A stretch of 64,000 nucleotides of DNA from Blastopirellula marina DSM 3645. GTDB lineage: Bacteria > Planctomycetota > Planctomycetia > Pirellulales > Pirellulaceae. The position numbers and the translations under genes are program-made. The stretch covers positions 611,092 to 675,091 of the forward strand of contig NZ_CH672376.1 in NCBI RefSeq assembly GCF_000153105.1, written 5' to 3'. Positions within the stretch are counted from its first letter, which is position 1; every line of letters starts with the position of its first letter. Below, piece by piece: positions 18,589 through 25,750 of the stretch. The notes below the pieces were generated by a model. It was not told the origin of the DNA, ran no database searches, and was given only the letters and a program-made list of their open reading frames with translations.

Positions 18589-18631
18589 TAAAAAAAATCC
18601 CCCGCAGCCCGACCTCCATTAGGCCGGGCTG
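18589..18631 (-). terminator. Rho-independent terminator of the small membrane protein gene
   Basis: A ten-pair stem with one mismatch (CAGCCCG/CGGGCTG extended by CCT/AGG, loop of five) lies at 18605-18631. On the minus strand it is followed by CGGGGGATTTTTTTT, the form of an intrinsic terminator for leftward transcripts from 18882. It lies between convergent genes and may slow rightward transcription too, but there is no T-run on the plus side. Confidence 0.75.
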
Positions 18632-18678
18632 CTGAGATGATTGACGCTTTAATTGGCCGGCACAGGCTCTATCAATTC

Positions 18679-18882
18679 CTACTTGTGACGCTTGCTGCTC
18701 CCGCAACTTCCTGGCTTGCCGCCAGACCCAGGCGTGCCGGGGCCATCAATGCTCGTCAACACATAAGCGACGGCCAGCCAGACCAGGATCGTCACCGGGC
18801 CAGCGTGGATGGCCGCGATCACGCAGGCAACTGCGAACCAGCCAAGGAACCGATGGATCGCATCTTGGTAATCTGATTCCAT
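18679..18882 (-). CDS. Small membrane protein
   Basis: A 67-residue protein from MESDYQDA. After a short N-terminus there are two closely spaced hydrophobic stretches (FLGWFAVACVIAAIHAG and TILVWLAVAYVLTS), so it should form a membrane hairpin. The tail is Gly/Ser/Lys-rich. The longer open frame to 19029 overlaps the next gene and is not used. Position: end of a leftward run of small genes, followed by a terminator. Confidence 0.6.
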   Translation of the reverse strand: MESDYQDAIHRFLGWFAVACVIAAIHAGPVTILVWLAVAYVLTSIDGPGTPGSGGKPGSCGSSKRHK

Positions 18883-18925
18883 TTGTGCTCCGCGGGGGCT
18901 GGGTAGAGCGGTTGGCGAGGGACCT

Positions 18926-19150
18926 TCAATCCGCTTCATAAGCAAACAAGTCCGCCAGGGAAACTGCGACCGGAAACGGCTGACCGAGTTCGGCGTCGTC
19001 CCAGTCAATGATCTGGGTGGCGACATCATCCGGTTCGGGATCGAAGTTCACCTCGAAGGGATCCGCGAGTGAAAAGCCGCGGCGGCGGATTTCGGCCAGG
19101 TCTTCGCCAGTAGCGCTGGACACGGCTCGTGCGATTTCAGTTTGGGTCAT
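18926..19150 (-). CDS. Small conserved-looking protein of unknown function
   Basis: A 74-residue protein starting MTQTEIARAVSSATGED, with an HTH-like first half (TEIARAVSSATGEDLAEIRR) and an acidic second half rich in Pro and Asp. Such proteins, with the GFSLADPFEV-type sequence, occur in planctomycete accessory clusters as far as I recall. AAGGA lies about 14 bases before the ATG. It is divergent from the RusA-like gene, with which it shares about 110 bases of control region. Confidence 0.6.
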   Translation of the reverse strand: MTQTEIARAVSSATGEDLAEIRRRGFSLADPFEVNFDPEPDDVATQIIDWDDAELGQPFPVAVSLADLFAYEAD

Positions 19151-19258
19151 GGGGAACGTATCCTTAAGGAAGTAATGAACAGAGCCACTTGCATCGGCGA
19201 CAGCGATTCAAGCGGTAGCCAGCGACACACAATCGCGTGCATGTGGGGGGCACGGAAA

Positions 19259-19876
19259 ATGTTGAAGATTGAAATTGCGGGCTCCGCAATCGGCGGGGAG
19301 GACGCAAATGAAGCCCTGTGGGTCGATGAGATCGTCAGCGCAAGTGATCTAGCCAATGTGTCTTTGACATTCCGACTGGAATCTCAACGAAACGTCGACC
19401 TCGACAATCTTGTCCGCCCAGCGATGCGGGCTCTGAAACGATCGGGCTTCTACCAAAGTGGGTTTCCCGAGTTGAACTCGATTACGGCATCGAAACTGGT
19501 CGGCCAGCCCATCGGACTGACCATCGAATCCGGTAGTCGACTAGTTCCGGAGGGAAAGCTGCTCTCCGTCGAGTCGGACCGCATTCCGCCGTCAGATCCA
19601 ACCTTTGCCTGGAAATCAGAATGGACCGCGGCCATTCAAAAGGAATGGGACGCACCAGTGATCTGCAACCCAATCTGGCTCGCCATCTCTACTACCAGTC
19701 TTCGCTCACTCGTCGATCTGATGAAACCGATAATCAATGTCCTAGAGCGAGTGCTGAGACGAGATCCCAATGGTCGGAATCCGTTCTGTCCCAACGATCA
19801 CTTGGTGGATTGGCTCCAGATTCGACGAGTCTCAAGCGGTGCTGCGCTAAAGCTCGTTGCCGGCATGCTCAGCTAG
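19259..19876 (+). CDS. RusA-like protein with two related halves
   Basis: About 205 residues from MLKIEIAGSAIGG (GGGGGG lies nine bases before this ATG; upstream in-frame starts at 19142 and 19175 would overlap the divergent gene or its control region). The first half carries RNVDLDNLVRPAMRAL, which matches the D-x-D-N pattern of RusA-type Holliday junction resolvases. The second half has SLVDLMKPIINVLE followed by NDHLVDWLQIRR, a degenerate version of the same pattern. RusA enzymes cut four-way junctions using these Asp residues. Assignment to the family is inference; no other replication or recombination genes are adjacent. It ends four bases into the convergent small gene. Confidence 0.5.
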   Translation: MLKIEIAGSAIGGEDANEALWVDEIVSASDLANVSLTFRLESQRNVDLDNLVRPAMRALKRSGFYQSGFPELNSITASKLVGQPIGLTIESGSRLVPEGKLLSVESDRIPPSDPTFAWKSEWTAAIQKEWDAPVICNPIWLAISTTSLRSLVDLMKPIINVLERVLRRDPNGRNPFCPNDHLVDWLQIRRVSSGAALKLVAGMLS

Positions 19877-20124
19877 ATTCGCGAAGCAGCCTCAAGCCAG
19901 TTCTGAGTCAGCCAGGCATGTTCAGCGGCGAGCGCCGCGATACGAGACTCAAAAGGGCCTAACAGCGGACCATTCACCGGCGATAGATCCGCTGTCCAAT
20001 TTCCCTCTTCGGTCGGTTCCACATGCGATCCACGGGCAATTGAGACGTGACCGAGCGCCCGCAGCGGTAACGCCTCGTCGTAAATGCAACGGACATCGCC
20101 ATTACATGAGATAAGAAGTTGCAT
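19873..20124 (-). CDS. Small protein associated with the DUF3150-like gene
   Basis: An 83-residue protein beginning MQLLISCNGDVRCIYDEAL, with a central LGHVSIARGSHVEP segment and an ending ALAAEHAWLTQNWL. The layout suggests a short beta-sheet followed by one helix. It begins 12 bases after the stop of the DUF3150-like gene, so the two are one transcript. I recall this type of small protein near Ycf46/DUF1257 clusters in planctomycetes, without a function. Its stop overlaps the convergent RusA-like gene by four bases. Confidence 0.65.
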   Translation of the reverse strand: MQLLISCNGDVRCIYDEALPLRALGHVSIARGSHVEPTEEGNWTADLSPVNGPLLGPFESRIAALAAEHAWLTQNWLEAASRI

Positions 20125-20136
20125 CTTCGCGGCTCC

Positions 20137-21072
20137 TCATCGTGGGCGACGTAAAATATTGCGACGCGGACGATCAACGAGCAGGCCGTCCAGCGACGCC
20201 TGGATCGCGCCTAGTTGAGTGGCAACTTGGCTTCGCAGGGTGTCGTTATCTCGCAGTTGCTGCGGCTCGATTCCTGTGACAATCTGGCGAGCACGATCGA
20301 CCAGTTCATCAAGTTGCGGATTCGACCGCACATTGAGCTGGCGGAATCGCTCAAAGAACTCAGTCAGATTGCCGATCGCCGAGTCACGAAAGACTTTGGG
20401 CTTGCCGTCGCCTTGGCCACTCAGTCGCTCGGCCAGGTGATCGACAAGTCGGGCGATCTCCTCCAGAAAGGCCTGTTCGGCCAATTGAATCGCCTCATCG
20501 AATCGTGACTGCATCCGGCGACATTCCTGCTCGTAGAGCTCGGGATTCAGTTGACGTAGATAATTCGGAGGCTCCACGCTTGGATAATCGTGCTCGATGG
20601 CGAACATGCCGATCAAAGAAGGTGGATAATCATCGGAATTGTAAAGCTCGCCCAGGCGACTTCGGGCTGCTTGGCGCAGCTCCGCGAAGTGACGGTCGAG
20701 TTCAATCACCGCCTCGTCAAGCTCCTCCTTAAATTCGGCCATCCGAGTATCGAAATGTGCGATGGAGTCCTGCCGAATCAGGCGGATGCCAGGCTCCGGA
20801 AAAGGAAGGCTCATTCCCTTCCAGTAGTGCAACGCCTGTCCCCGGATCGCTGTGACCGCCTTAAATGCGGGATGCGACGTATCGAGCAGCTTTTTGCCGG
20901 CGGAGAGAAACTTTCCCTCCGCGCCGAAGGAGTCCGCCGCTTGGTCACGCTGGTGCGAGCTGAGCGACTTGCGTACTCCGAGCCACGTGAAGCTGAGTCG
21001 GGCGGCTGCCATGGTTGACTGCAGCCGCTGAGTCGAAGACGTATCTAACTCATTTTCTACTACTACGGCCAT
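20137..21072 (-). CDS. DUF3150-like protein
   Basis: A 311-residue protein from MAVVVENEL. The early LSFTWLGVRKSLSSHQRDQAAD and the SAGKKLLDTSHPAFKAVTAIRGQALHYWKGMSLPFPEPGIRLI region look like DUF3150, a family found in phages, plasmids and accessory clusters. The middle is helical and charged (LDEAVIELDRHFAELRQAARSRL), and the C-terminus is basic. It is transcribed with the small gene at 19873-20124. A terminator immediately upstream separates it from the membrane protein gene, so its promoter must lie within about 40 bases of the start, or transcription reads through. Confidence 0.6.
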   Translation of the reverse strand: MAVVVENELDTSSTQRLQSTMAAARLSFTWLGVRKSLSSHQRDQAADSFGAEGKFLSAGKKLLDTSHPAFKAVTAIRGQALHYWKGMSLPFPEPGIRLIRQDSIAHFDTRMAEFKEELDEAVIELDRHFAELRQAARSRLGELYNSDDYPPSLIGMFAIEHDYPSVEPPNYLRQLNPELYEQECRRMQSRFDEAIQLAEQAFLEEIARLVDHLAERLSGQGDGKPKVFRDSAIGNLTEFFERFRQLNVRSNPQLDELVDRARQIVTGIEPQQLRDNDTLRSQVATQLGAIQASLDGLLVDRPRRNILRRPR

Positions 21073-21111
21073 GACGATTTCCAATATGGTTGAGTTGCTG
21101 AAACAAGAAAT

Positions 21112-21157
21112 AAAAACGCCGCGGCAAGTTTCCCCAGATAGAGAACTTGCCACGGCT
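21112..21157 (-). terminator. Rho-independent terminator after the membrane protein gene
   Basis: On the minus strand GCCGTGGCAAGTT pairs with AACTTGCCGCGGC across a loop of about 13 bases, then GTTTTTATTT follows. One mismatch in thirteen pairs. It sits 44 bases after the stop of the membrane protein gene. Confidence 0.8.
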
Positions 21158-21200
21158 TGGTGTCGACGTTTGCTCTTTGCTCCAACTAGCTAGTTGAAGT

Positions 21201-22406
21201 TTATTGCGCAGGATCCTCGGAATTGCTCTCCAGTTCTGGAAGTGGGAACCTTTGCGTCGGATAGCGATTGCGAAGTGTTGCCTGTATAGCTTCCACCTCA
21301 CTGCTCAAGCTTTGTCTCGTTTCCATCAAAGTGAATAGATCAGATAGACATGCCTGGACTTCAGGTGGAAGTTGCTGCCGTTGTTCTTCCGTCATTTCGT
21401 TAAGTTGATTCAAGGCGTCTTCATACGAAGGCAGGCTTTCGTCAGCATTTCCAAAATTTAAAAACTTCGCCGTATCCTCGGCCCACTGCAGTTCAAGTTC
21501 ATCGGTTGAAAGTAATCTCTGGGATAATGCGACTAGATCCAAGTCGACATCCAAATTGTCATTGGTCGCCTCTCGGGTCTCACGGACATTCTTTCGCATC
21601 GTATGGATGAGTCGATCAAAATCCACTTGGTTTTGCACCGGGGGCAGCGGAGGTCCAAATCGAAATAAATGACGCGAGGAGACCGTCGCCTGCCAATACG
21701 CCTCGGTGCTCTTGGCTTTCTGTCTTTGCCCATGGCCGGCCAAGGGCTGATGATTCATCGCCATGGAAACCGCCGCACGATGCTGGCGATCTCTAGCTCG
21801 ATCATTGCATGATTTAACGGAAGCGCCGACGATGACTACAAAAACCAAAACCAAAGGAGGCAATTTCAAGAGTTGCCCAAACACGTTTAGCGCAACCAGG
21901 AACATTGCCCCAAAAAGGAAAATGGCAAATGCGACGGATGTTTCCAACAGATCAAAAAACACTCCTAAGGTAACTAAAAGAAGCAAGATCCCCCCGAGGC
22001 TCGCAAATGGATACGCTCGATAGAAATCTGCAAATGCTGCTGCAAGTCCACCGTCACCTCTCGATCTGGGCTTGGAAGCAACATGAACGAGGGATTCGGG
22101 CGAAGACTCTCCGGGAATGATCAACTCTTTGAACTCCGCCATGTCCGCTTGCGGTCCAGCTTTTGACCTTCGCCACCTTCGGAGAAAAAAGTTGAAGCAG
22201 AGCAGTACAGCACTGACCGTGATCACAATCCAGCCGATTAACGGGCTGATGATTCCCAGGAATTGTCCGATCACGATGATGAGAAATAAGACGATCAGGC
22301 TGCCAACCTCCGGCAGACGGGAAACCATCTTGCCAAGTTGATAAGCCAGCCTGTTCAAGGCGACCATCTCTTCGCCCTCGTTTTTTCGAACGTCATCTTT
22401 CGACAT
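21201..22406 (-). CDS. Membrane protein of unknown function
   Basis: A 401-residue protein with at least four hydrophobic spans. Two lie at about residues 38-75 (LIVLFLIIVIGQFLGII and IGWIVITVSAVLLCFNFFL), followed by the basic FFLRRWRRSK. Two or three more lie at about 130-200 (ASLGGILLLLVTLGVFF, FAIFLFGAMFLVALNVF, LPPLVLVFVVIVGASV). The C-terminal 200 residues are soluble, charged and helical (many Glu, Asp and Gln). No signal peptide, catalytic motif or family was recognised. It is divergent from the XRE regulator at 22526, sharing a 119-base control region, so it is a plausible target of that regulator. Confidence 0.65.
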   Translation of the reverse strand: MSKDDVRKNEGEEMVALNRLAYQLGKMVSRLPEVGSLIVLFLIIVIGQFLGIISPLIGWIVITVSAVLLCFNFFLRRWRRSKAGPQADMAEFKELIIPGESSPESLVHVASKPRSRGDGGLAAAFADFYRAYPFASLGGILLLLVTLGVFFDLLETSVAFAIFLFGAMFLVALNVFGQLLKLPPLVLVFVVIVGASVKSCNDRARDRQHRAAVSMAMNHQPLAGHGQRQKAKSTEAYWQATVSSRHLFRFGPPLPPVQNQVDFDRLIHTMRKNVRETREATNDNLDVDLDLVALSQRLLSTDELELQWAEDTAKFLNFGNADESLPSYEDALNQLNEMTEEQRQQLPPEVQACLSDLFTLMETRQSLSSEVEAIQATLRNRYPTQRFPLPELESNSEDPAQ

Positions 22407-22507
22407 TGGATGTACTCCGTAAGGCAGTAAAATCTTCGGGATAGCTCTCGCAAGGGTTCAGGCCGAAACTAAATGATACTTATAGTCCGTGGCCTTATGG
22501 TAGTCAT

Positions 22508-22526
22508 TGTCGCCAAATTAGCGACA
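22508..22526. promoter_or_regulatory. Palindromic operator overlapping the XRE start codon
   Basis: TGTCGC and GCGACA form a perfect six-base inverted repeat separated by seven bases, and its last base is the A of the ATG at 22526. There is no Shine-Dalgarno sequence before that ATG. A TATAGT about 45 bases upstream could be a -10 box. This arrangement is typical of self-controlling small HTH regulators (C-protein style) with a short or leaderless transcript. It lies between divergent genes, so it could control both. Confidence 0.6.
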
Positions 22527-22747
22527 TGGCGAAAAAAGCAGACATTCTGATCAGGTTTGGCGAGCGAGTCCGTGAACTGCGTGCCGAACGGGGCTACTCG
22601 CAGGAGGCGTTTGCTCATATCTGCGAACTCGACCGCACCTACGTTGGCGGGATCGAGCGTGGGGAGAGAAATCTAGCGCTGCGTAACATCGAGCGGATTG
22701 CAGAGTCGCTCGACATTTCGATCTCCGAACTGATGAAGGGGCTCTAA
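22526..22747 (+). CDS. XRE/Cro-family HTH regulator
   Basis: A 73-residue single-domain regulator. The HTH covers most of the protein: [20 protein letters not shown] as helices 1-2, then [17 protein letters not shown] as the recognition helix region, then [16 protein letters not shown]. The [14 protein letters not shown] pattern is that of controller proteins accompanying restriction-modification systems, although no methyltransferase is adjacent. An inverted repeat overlaps its start. It lies between the membrane protein gene (divergent) and the 96-residue gene (convergent). Confidence 0.85.
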   Translation: MAKKADILIRFGERVRELRAERGYSQEAFAHICELDRTYVGGIERGERNLALRNIERIAESLDISISELMKGL

Positions 22748-22778
22748 CCCCAGTTCGGAAGGCCGGTTACGCGCCGGC

Positions 22779-23069
22779 TCAGTACAACACAACCGCAATT
22801 TTGGAGGTCAGCGGCGAGCCCACAATTGGAGGCGGCGCTGCTTGGATTTGGTTTCTAACTACCGCTTGCGTGCCGCCGTCGAGGACTAGATAGCCGATTT
22901 GCAGCGTTTCCAGGTCTCGAATCAGCTCGGCGATTTCAGCGGCGTCGAGTAACGCCGCGTCATCCGCTCGAAGGTAGGCCGCGGTTGCCGACGCTCCATG
23001 CGGTGTCATTTCGTCACGCCAGTAGCGGAGCGCAGCACGGATTGTGGCTAAATGGCGATGGTCGAACAT
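22779..23069 (-). CDS. Small helical protein downstream of Ycf46-like gene
   Basis: A 96-residue protein starting MFDHRHLATIRAALRYWRDEM. It is helical, with the ALLDAAEIAELIRDLET segment in the middle and a strand near the end (IGYLVLDGG). No domain is known to me. It follows the AAA+ ATPase gene by 44 bases and ends the leftward operon DUF1257-DUF2997-Ycf46. The 19-base repeat (22846-22864) lies within its last third. Confidence 0.65.
   Translation of the reverse strand: MFDHRHLATIRAALRYWRDEMTPHGASATAAYLRADDAALLDAAEIAELIRDLETLQIGYLVLDGGTQAVVRNQIQAAPPPIVGSPLTSKIAVVLY
22846..22864 (+). repeat. 19-base direct repeat, copy 2
   Basis: The same 19 bases, atttggtttctaactaccg, as at 15808-15826, in the same orientation and 7 kb away. 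Here they lie within the coding sequence of the 96-residue protein. Confidence 0.6.
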
Positions 23070-23113
23070 TCGCTGTTTGCCCTTAGTTCAATTGATCACG
23101 GTACAAGGGTCGC

Positions 23114-24595
23114 CTAGTTGTTGGACGGATCGCGTGCGACGCGCCGCCGCGGTTTAGGACTGTTTCCCGAGTATTGAAAAAGCCCCGGTTTATTTGCATC
23201 CAGGCATCTTCCCGATGCCCATTTGCGAAGTTGCTCGATCGATTCGGCCGAGGTGACGGCCACGGGAACAACATACTGGGCTGCCTGAGCAAGCGGAACA
23301 TCGAGCAAGGCTGCTAATCGGCAGCAGGCTCTGATTTCGGCCCCCGTGAACTGATCGTCGCTTGGACAATCCTGATCCGCGGGGATCTCAAACAGCTCGC
23401 GATAGATTCCCCAAATCGTATCCTTCTCTTTGCGGTCAGGCAGGTTGACAAAGAACACACCATCAAAGCGCTCGCTGCGGCTGAACTCTGGCGGAAGTTT
23501 GGCGACGTCGTTGGCGGTGCAGACGACGAAGACATCCGATTCGTGGTCGTTCAGCCAGGAAAGGAACGTGCCGAACATTCGACTCGCGACGCCGGAATCA
23601 TTGCTACCGTTGATCCCGGAGAATGCCTTTTCCACTTCATCGATCATCAGAATGCAGGGGGCCATCGCGTCAACAGTCCGCAGGGCGATCCGCGTCCGCT
23701 CCTCGCTCTGGCCAACAAGCGAGCCCAATAGACTTCCGACATCCAAGATCAGCACCGGTCGTCCCACTTCGCTCCCGAGCGCTTTACAGAATTGGGATTT
23801 GCCACAACCAGGCGGCGAGAGCAGCATCACGCCTCGTGGGCGCTTGAGCGGATTACCTCGGCTCGGTCGCAGAAGGGCCCGATTGGTAAATGCCTTGAGC
23901 GAATTCAAGCCACCAAGCTGGCTAAAATTGTCTCCTCCTCGGTAGAGTTCGAGCAATCCGCTCTTTTTAAGCATCTGGGCTTTCTGCTCCCACAGCGTCG
24001 CCGCGGTCAGCCGGCCTTCGCGGACCAATGACAAACTGAATGCCCCTTCGGCCTCGTAGCGTGTTAGGCCAACCGCTGCATCCAGCACGATTTCCCGTCC
24101 CGCTCCGTCGGGAAATTCTCCCTCCTCCGTTGCGATCCCCAGTGCGATCTCGCGTAGCTGCTCGCGATCGGGAAGTTCATGTTCGAGAACTACGAACAGC
24201 TTTTCAAGCTCGACCGGAATGGTAACGATCGGCGAGAGAATCACGACGAAGGTGCGATTTTGCTTGCCGGCGAGCACTTGATGCGCCAAGGCCTGCACGA
24301 TCTCCGCCGATTGGATAAACCGGTGAAAATTTTGCAGGACCACCAGCGTAGTGCCATCCGGCGTAGCAAGCGTGTTGATCGCACGAATCGCCCCGAGCGG
24401 ATCACCGGCTGACGATTGTGATTCATTTCCCGGGGCTCGTAGTCCCGATTCCAAATTCCAAGCGGCCATCCGCCAGTTCTCTTCGCGACAAAGCTGTGCG
24501 ATCGCCACGAGGGCGTCCTGATGCTCGTGCGATTCGATCCATATGCCTGTGAAGCACGCGCGTACGTACTCCCCGAGATGCTGATTCAATAACAT
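23114..24595 (-). CDS. Ycf46-type AAA+ ATPase
   Basis: A 493-residue ATPase with the Ycf46 layout. An N-terminal half without motifs acts as a degenerate AAA domain (LNQHLGEYVRACFTGIWIES at the start, then TLVVLQNFHRFI). The active AAA+ domain has Walker A SPPGCGKSQF near residue 267, Walker B ILMIDEVEKAF near 325, a sensor VVCTAND and the Arg finger segment FSRSERFDGVFF. It is preceded by DUF2997 and DUF1257 genes. DUF1257 is the Ycf35 family, so the set mirrors a plastid/cyanobacterial grouping. Its function is unknown, though remodelling of a partner complex is likely. Confidence 0.85.
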   Translation of the reverse strand: MLLNQHLGEYVRACFTGIWIESHEHQDALVAIAQLCREENWRMAAWNLESGLRAPGNESQSSAGDPLGAIRAINTLATPDGTTLVVLQNFHRFIQSAEIVQALAHQVLAGKQNRTFVVILSPIVTIPVELEKLFVVLEHELPDREQLREIALGIATEEGEFPDGAGREIVLDAAVGLTRYEAEGAFSLSLVREGRLTAATLWEQKAQMLKKSGLLELYRGGDNFSQLGGLNSLKAFTNRALLRPSRGNPLKRPRGVMLLSPPGCGKSQFCKALGSEVGRPVLILDVGSLLGSLVGQSEERTRIALRTVDAMAPCILMIDEVEKAFSGINGSNDSGVASRMFGTFLSWLNDHESDVFVVCTANDVAKLPPEFSRSERFDGVFFVNLPDRKEKDTIWGIYRELFEIPADQDCPSDDQFTGAEIRACCRLAALLDVPLAQAAQYVVPVAVTSAESIEQLRKWASGRCLDANKPGLFQYSGNSPKPRRRVARDPSNN

Positions 24596-24655
24596 TGAAT
24601 GGCTCCATGAATGAGAGAGGCGACGTCAAGAAACAAAAGCGACGTTAAGAGATGT

Positions 24656-24850
24656 CTAGTTGCCGGAGCGAATCTGCTGCTGCACTGATTCAGATTGGTG
24701 GAAGCCTGGCTTGAGCAGTTCGTCGAGTTGCTGTCCGAGGGCCTGCTCCAAAAAACGACTCGCATCTCGGCATTCAGCGCCAATAAATCCCTTCGTCTCA
24801 ACGCGGGTCTGGCCATCCTTGGTGACCGTGATCTCGATGGTTCGATTCAT
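24656..24850 (-). CDS. DUF2997 family protein
   Basis: A 64-residue protein recognised by MNRTIEITVTKDG and the conserved GFIGAECRDASRFLEQALG segment of DUF2997. The Cys in the second segment is typical of the family. Its ATG overlaps the DUF1257 stop by four bases, and the ATPase gene follows 60 bases later. Function unknown; the constant partnership with DUF1257 and a Ycf46-like ATPase suggests a shared complex. Confidence 0.85.
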   Translation of the reverse strand: MNRTIEITVTKDGQTRVETKGFIGAECRDASRFLEQALGQQLDELLKPGFHQSESVQQQIRSGN

Positions 24851-25215
24851 ACCTGGCCTCGAACATTGACAGTAAGTTTGATGGAACCGTCTTCGAGCGA
24901 TTGCTCAAAGACGGAATGCCCCTTTTTGACAGCTTCGAGCTTGGCTTTCTCGACCGCATATCCCTGCAGAAATAGATCGAGATGACTACGGTCACCCCAA
25001 CGGCCGCCGTAGTTGTCGAAGGCGACCTTCGCCGTTGCGACGTCGCAGACGACCGGATATCGCCAGTCGCGCAACTGCACGGCCCAGCCGGTCTCGGACC
25101 GACTAAACAACTGTGCCCTGCCGAAGACTGGCTCAGGCAAGCGAAGCCGATCACACGCCAGCCGAATGGCGGCAGGGTCTCGGACTTCGGTCGCGATGGA
25201 AACGATGTGTGACAT
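24847..25215 (-). CDS. DUF1257 (Ycf35-like) protein
   Basis: A 122-residue protein from MSHIVSIATEVRDP, the standard opening of DUF1257. Later landmarks are WRYPVVCDVATAKVAFDNYGGRWG and FLQGYAVEKAKLEAVKKGHSV, also family-typical. The longer open frame to 25332 adds 39 codons that do not look coding. First gene of the leftward operon. No biochemical role is established that I can state; the algal homologue is plastid-encoded Ycf35. Confidence 0.85.
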   Translation of the reverse strand: MSHIVSIATEVRDPAAIRLACDRLRLPEPVFGRAQLFSRSETGWAVQLRDWRYPVVCDVATAKVAFDNYGGRWGDRSHLDLFLQGYAVEKAKLEAVKKGHSVFEQSLEDGSIKLTVNVRGQV

Positions 25216-25750
25216 TGGGTCCTCCAGAATGGCGAACAGCGACGAGCCGGAATTGACTCGCCAAGAAACGAAGCAGCCTCTCGGTCTCCAATAAATCTTG
25301 GAGGGCAAAGAGTTGCGCATGCAGACCGGCAACTCAGCACTGGTAAGCCGAGAGTCTCAACTTACATGACGCAAAATGTGCTTGGATTAAGCTGATTTTC
25401 CAGCACGCGTTTGAAACAGCCCCAGAACTCTAAATAAAGGAATCTCCGCGAATTTTGGACCGATATCGCATCGAATTCCAGCTACTCGCGGTCACAATCT
25501 ATACAACTCCACGGCGAAGCGACTTCACTTCCACGTAACAATTCGGCGGCGAGATGCTTATCAATCGACCACATTGCCCGAGTGGTTCGCCAAGTCGATT
25601 AATCAACAGGCATTGACGGATTCTTGACTATTGAGGCTGGAATCGGCCACCTAGAAAACGGATACTACGAACGCATACTTCCGTCTGATAAACTGCGACG
25701 CATGCTACATCCCCAGTCATGAACTCTCGAAGGCACGAAAGTCAATAACC
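25216..25750. other. Divergent intergenic region
   Basis: About 535 bases between the leftward DUF1257 operon and the rightward helicase-nuclease gene. No gene or clear hairpin terminator was seen. It should hold both promoters. The composition is A/T-richer than the neighbouring genes. Confidence 0.45.
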
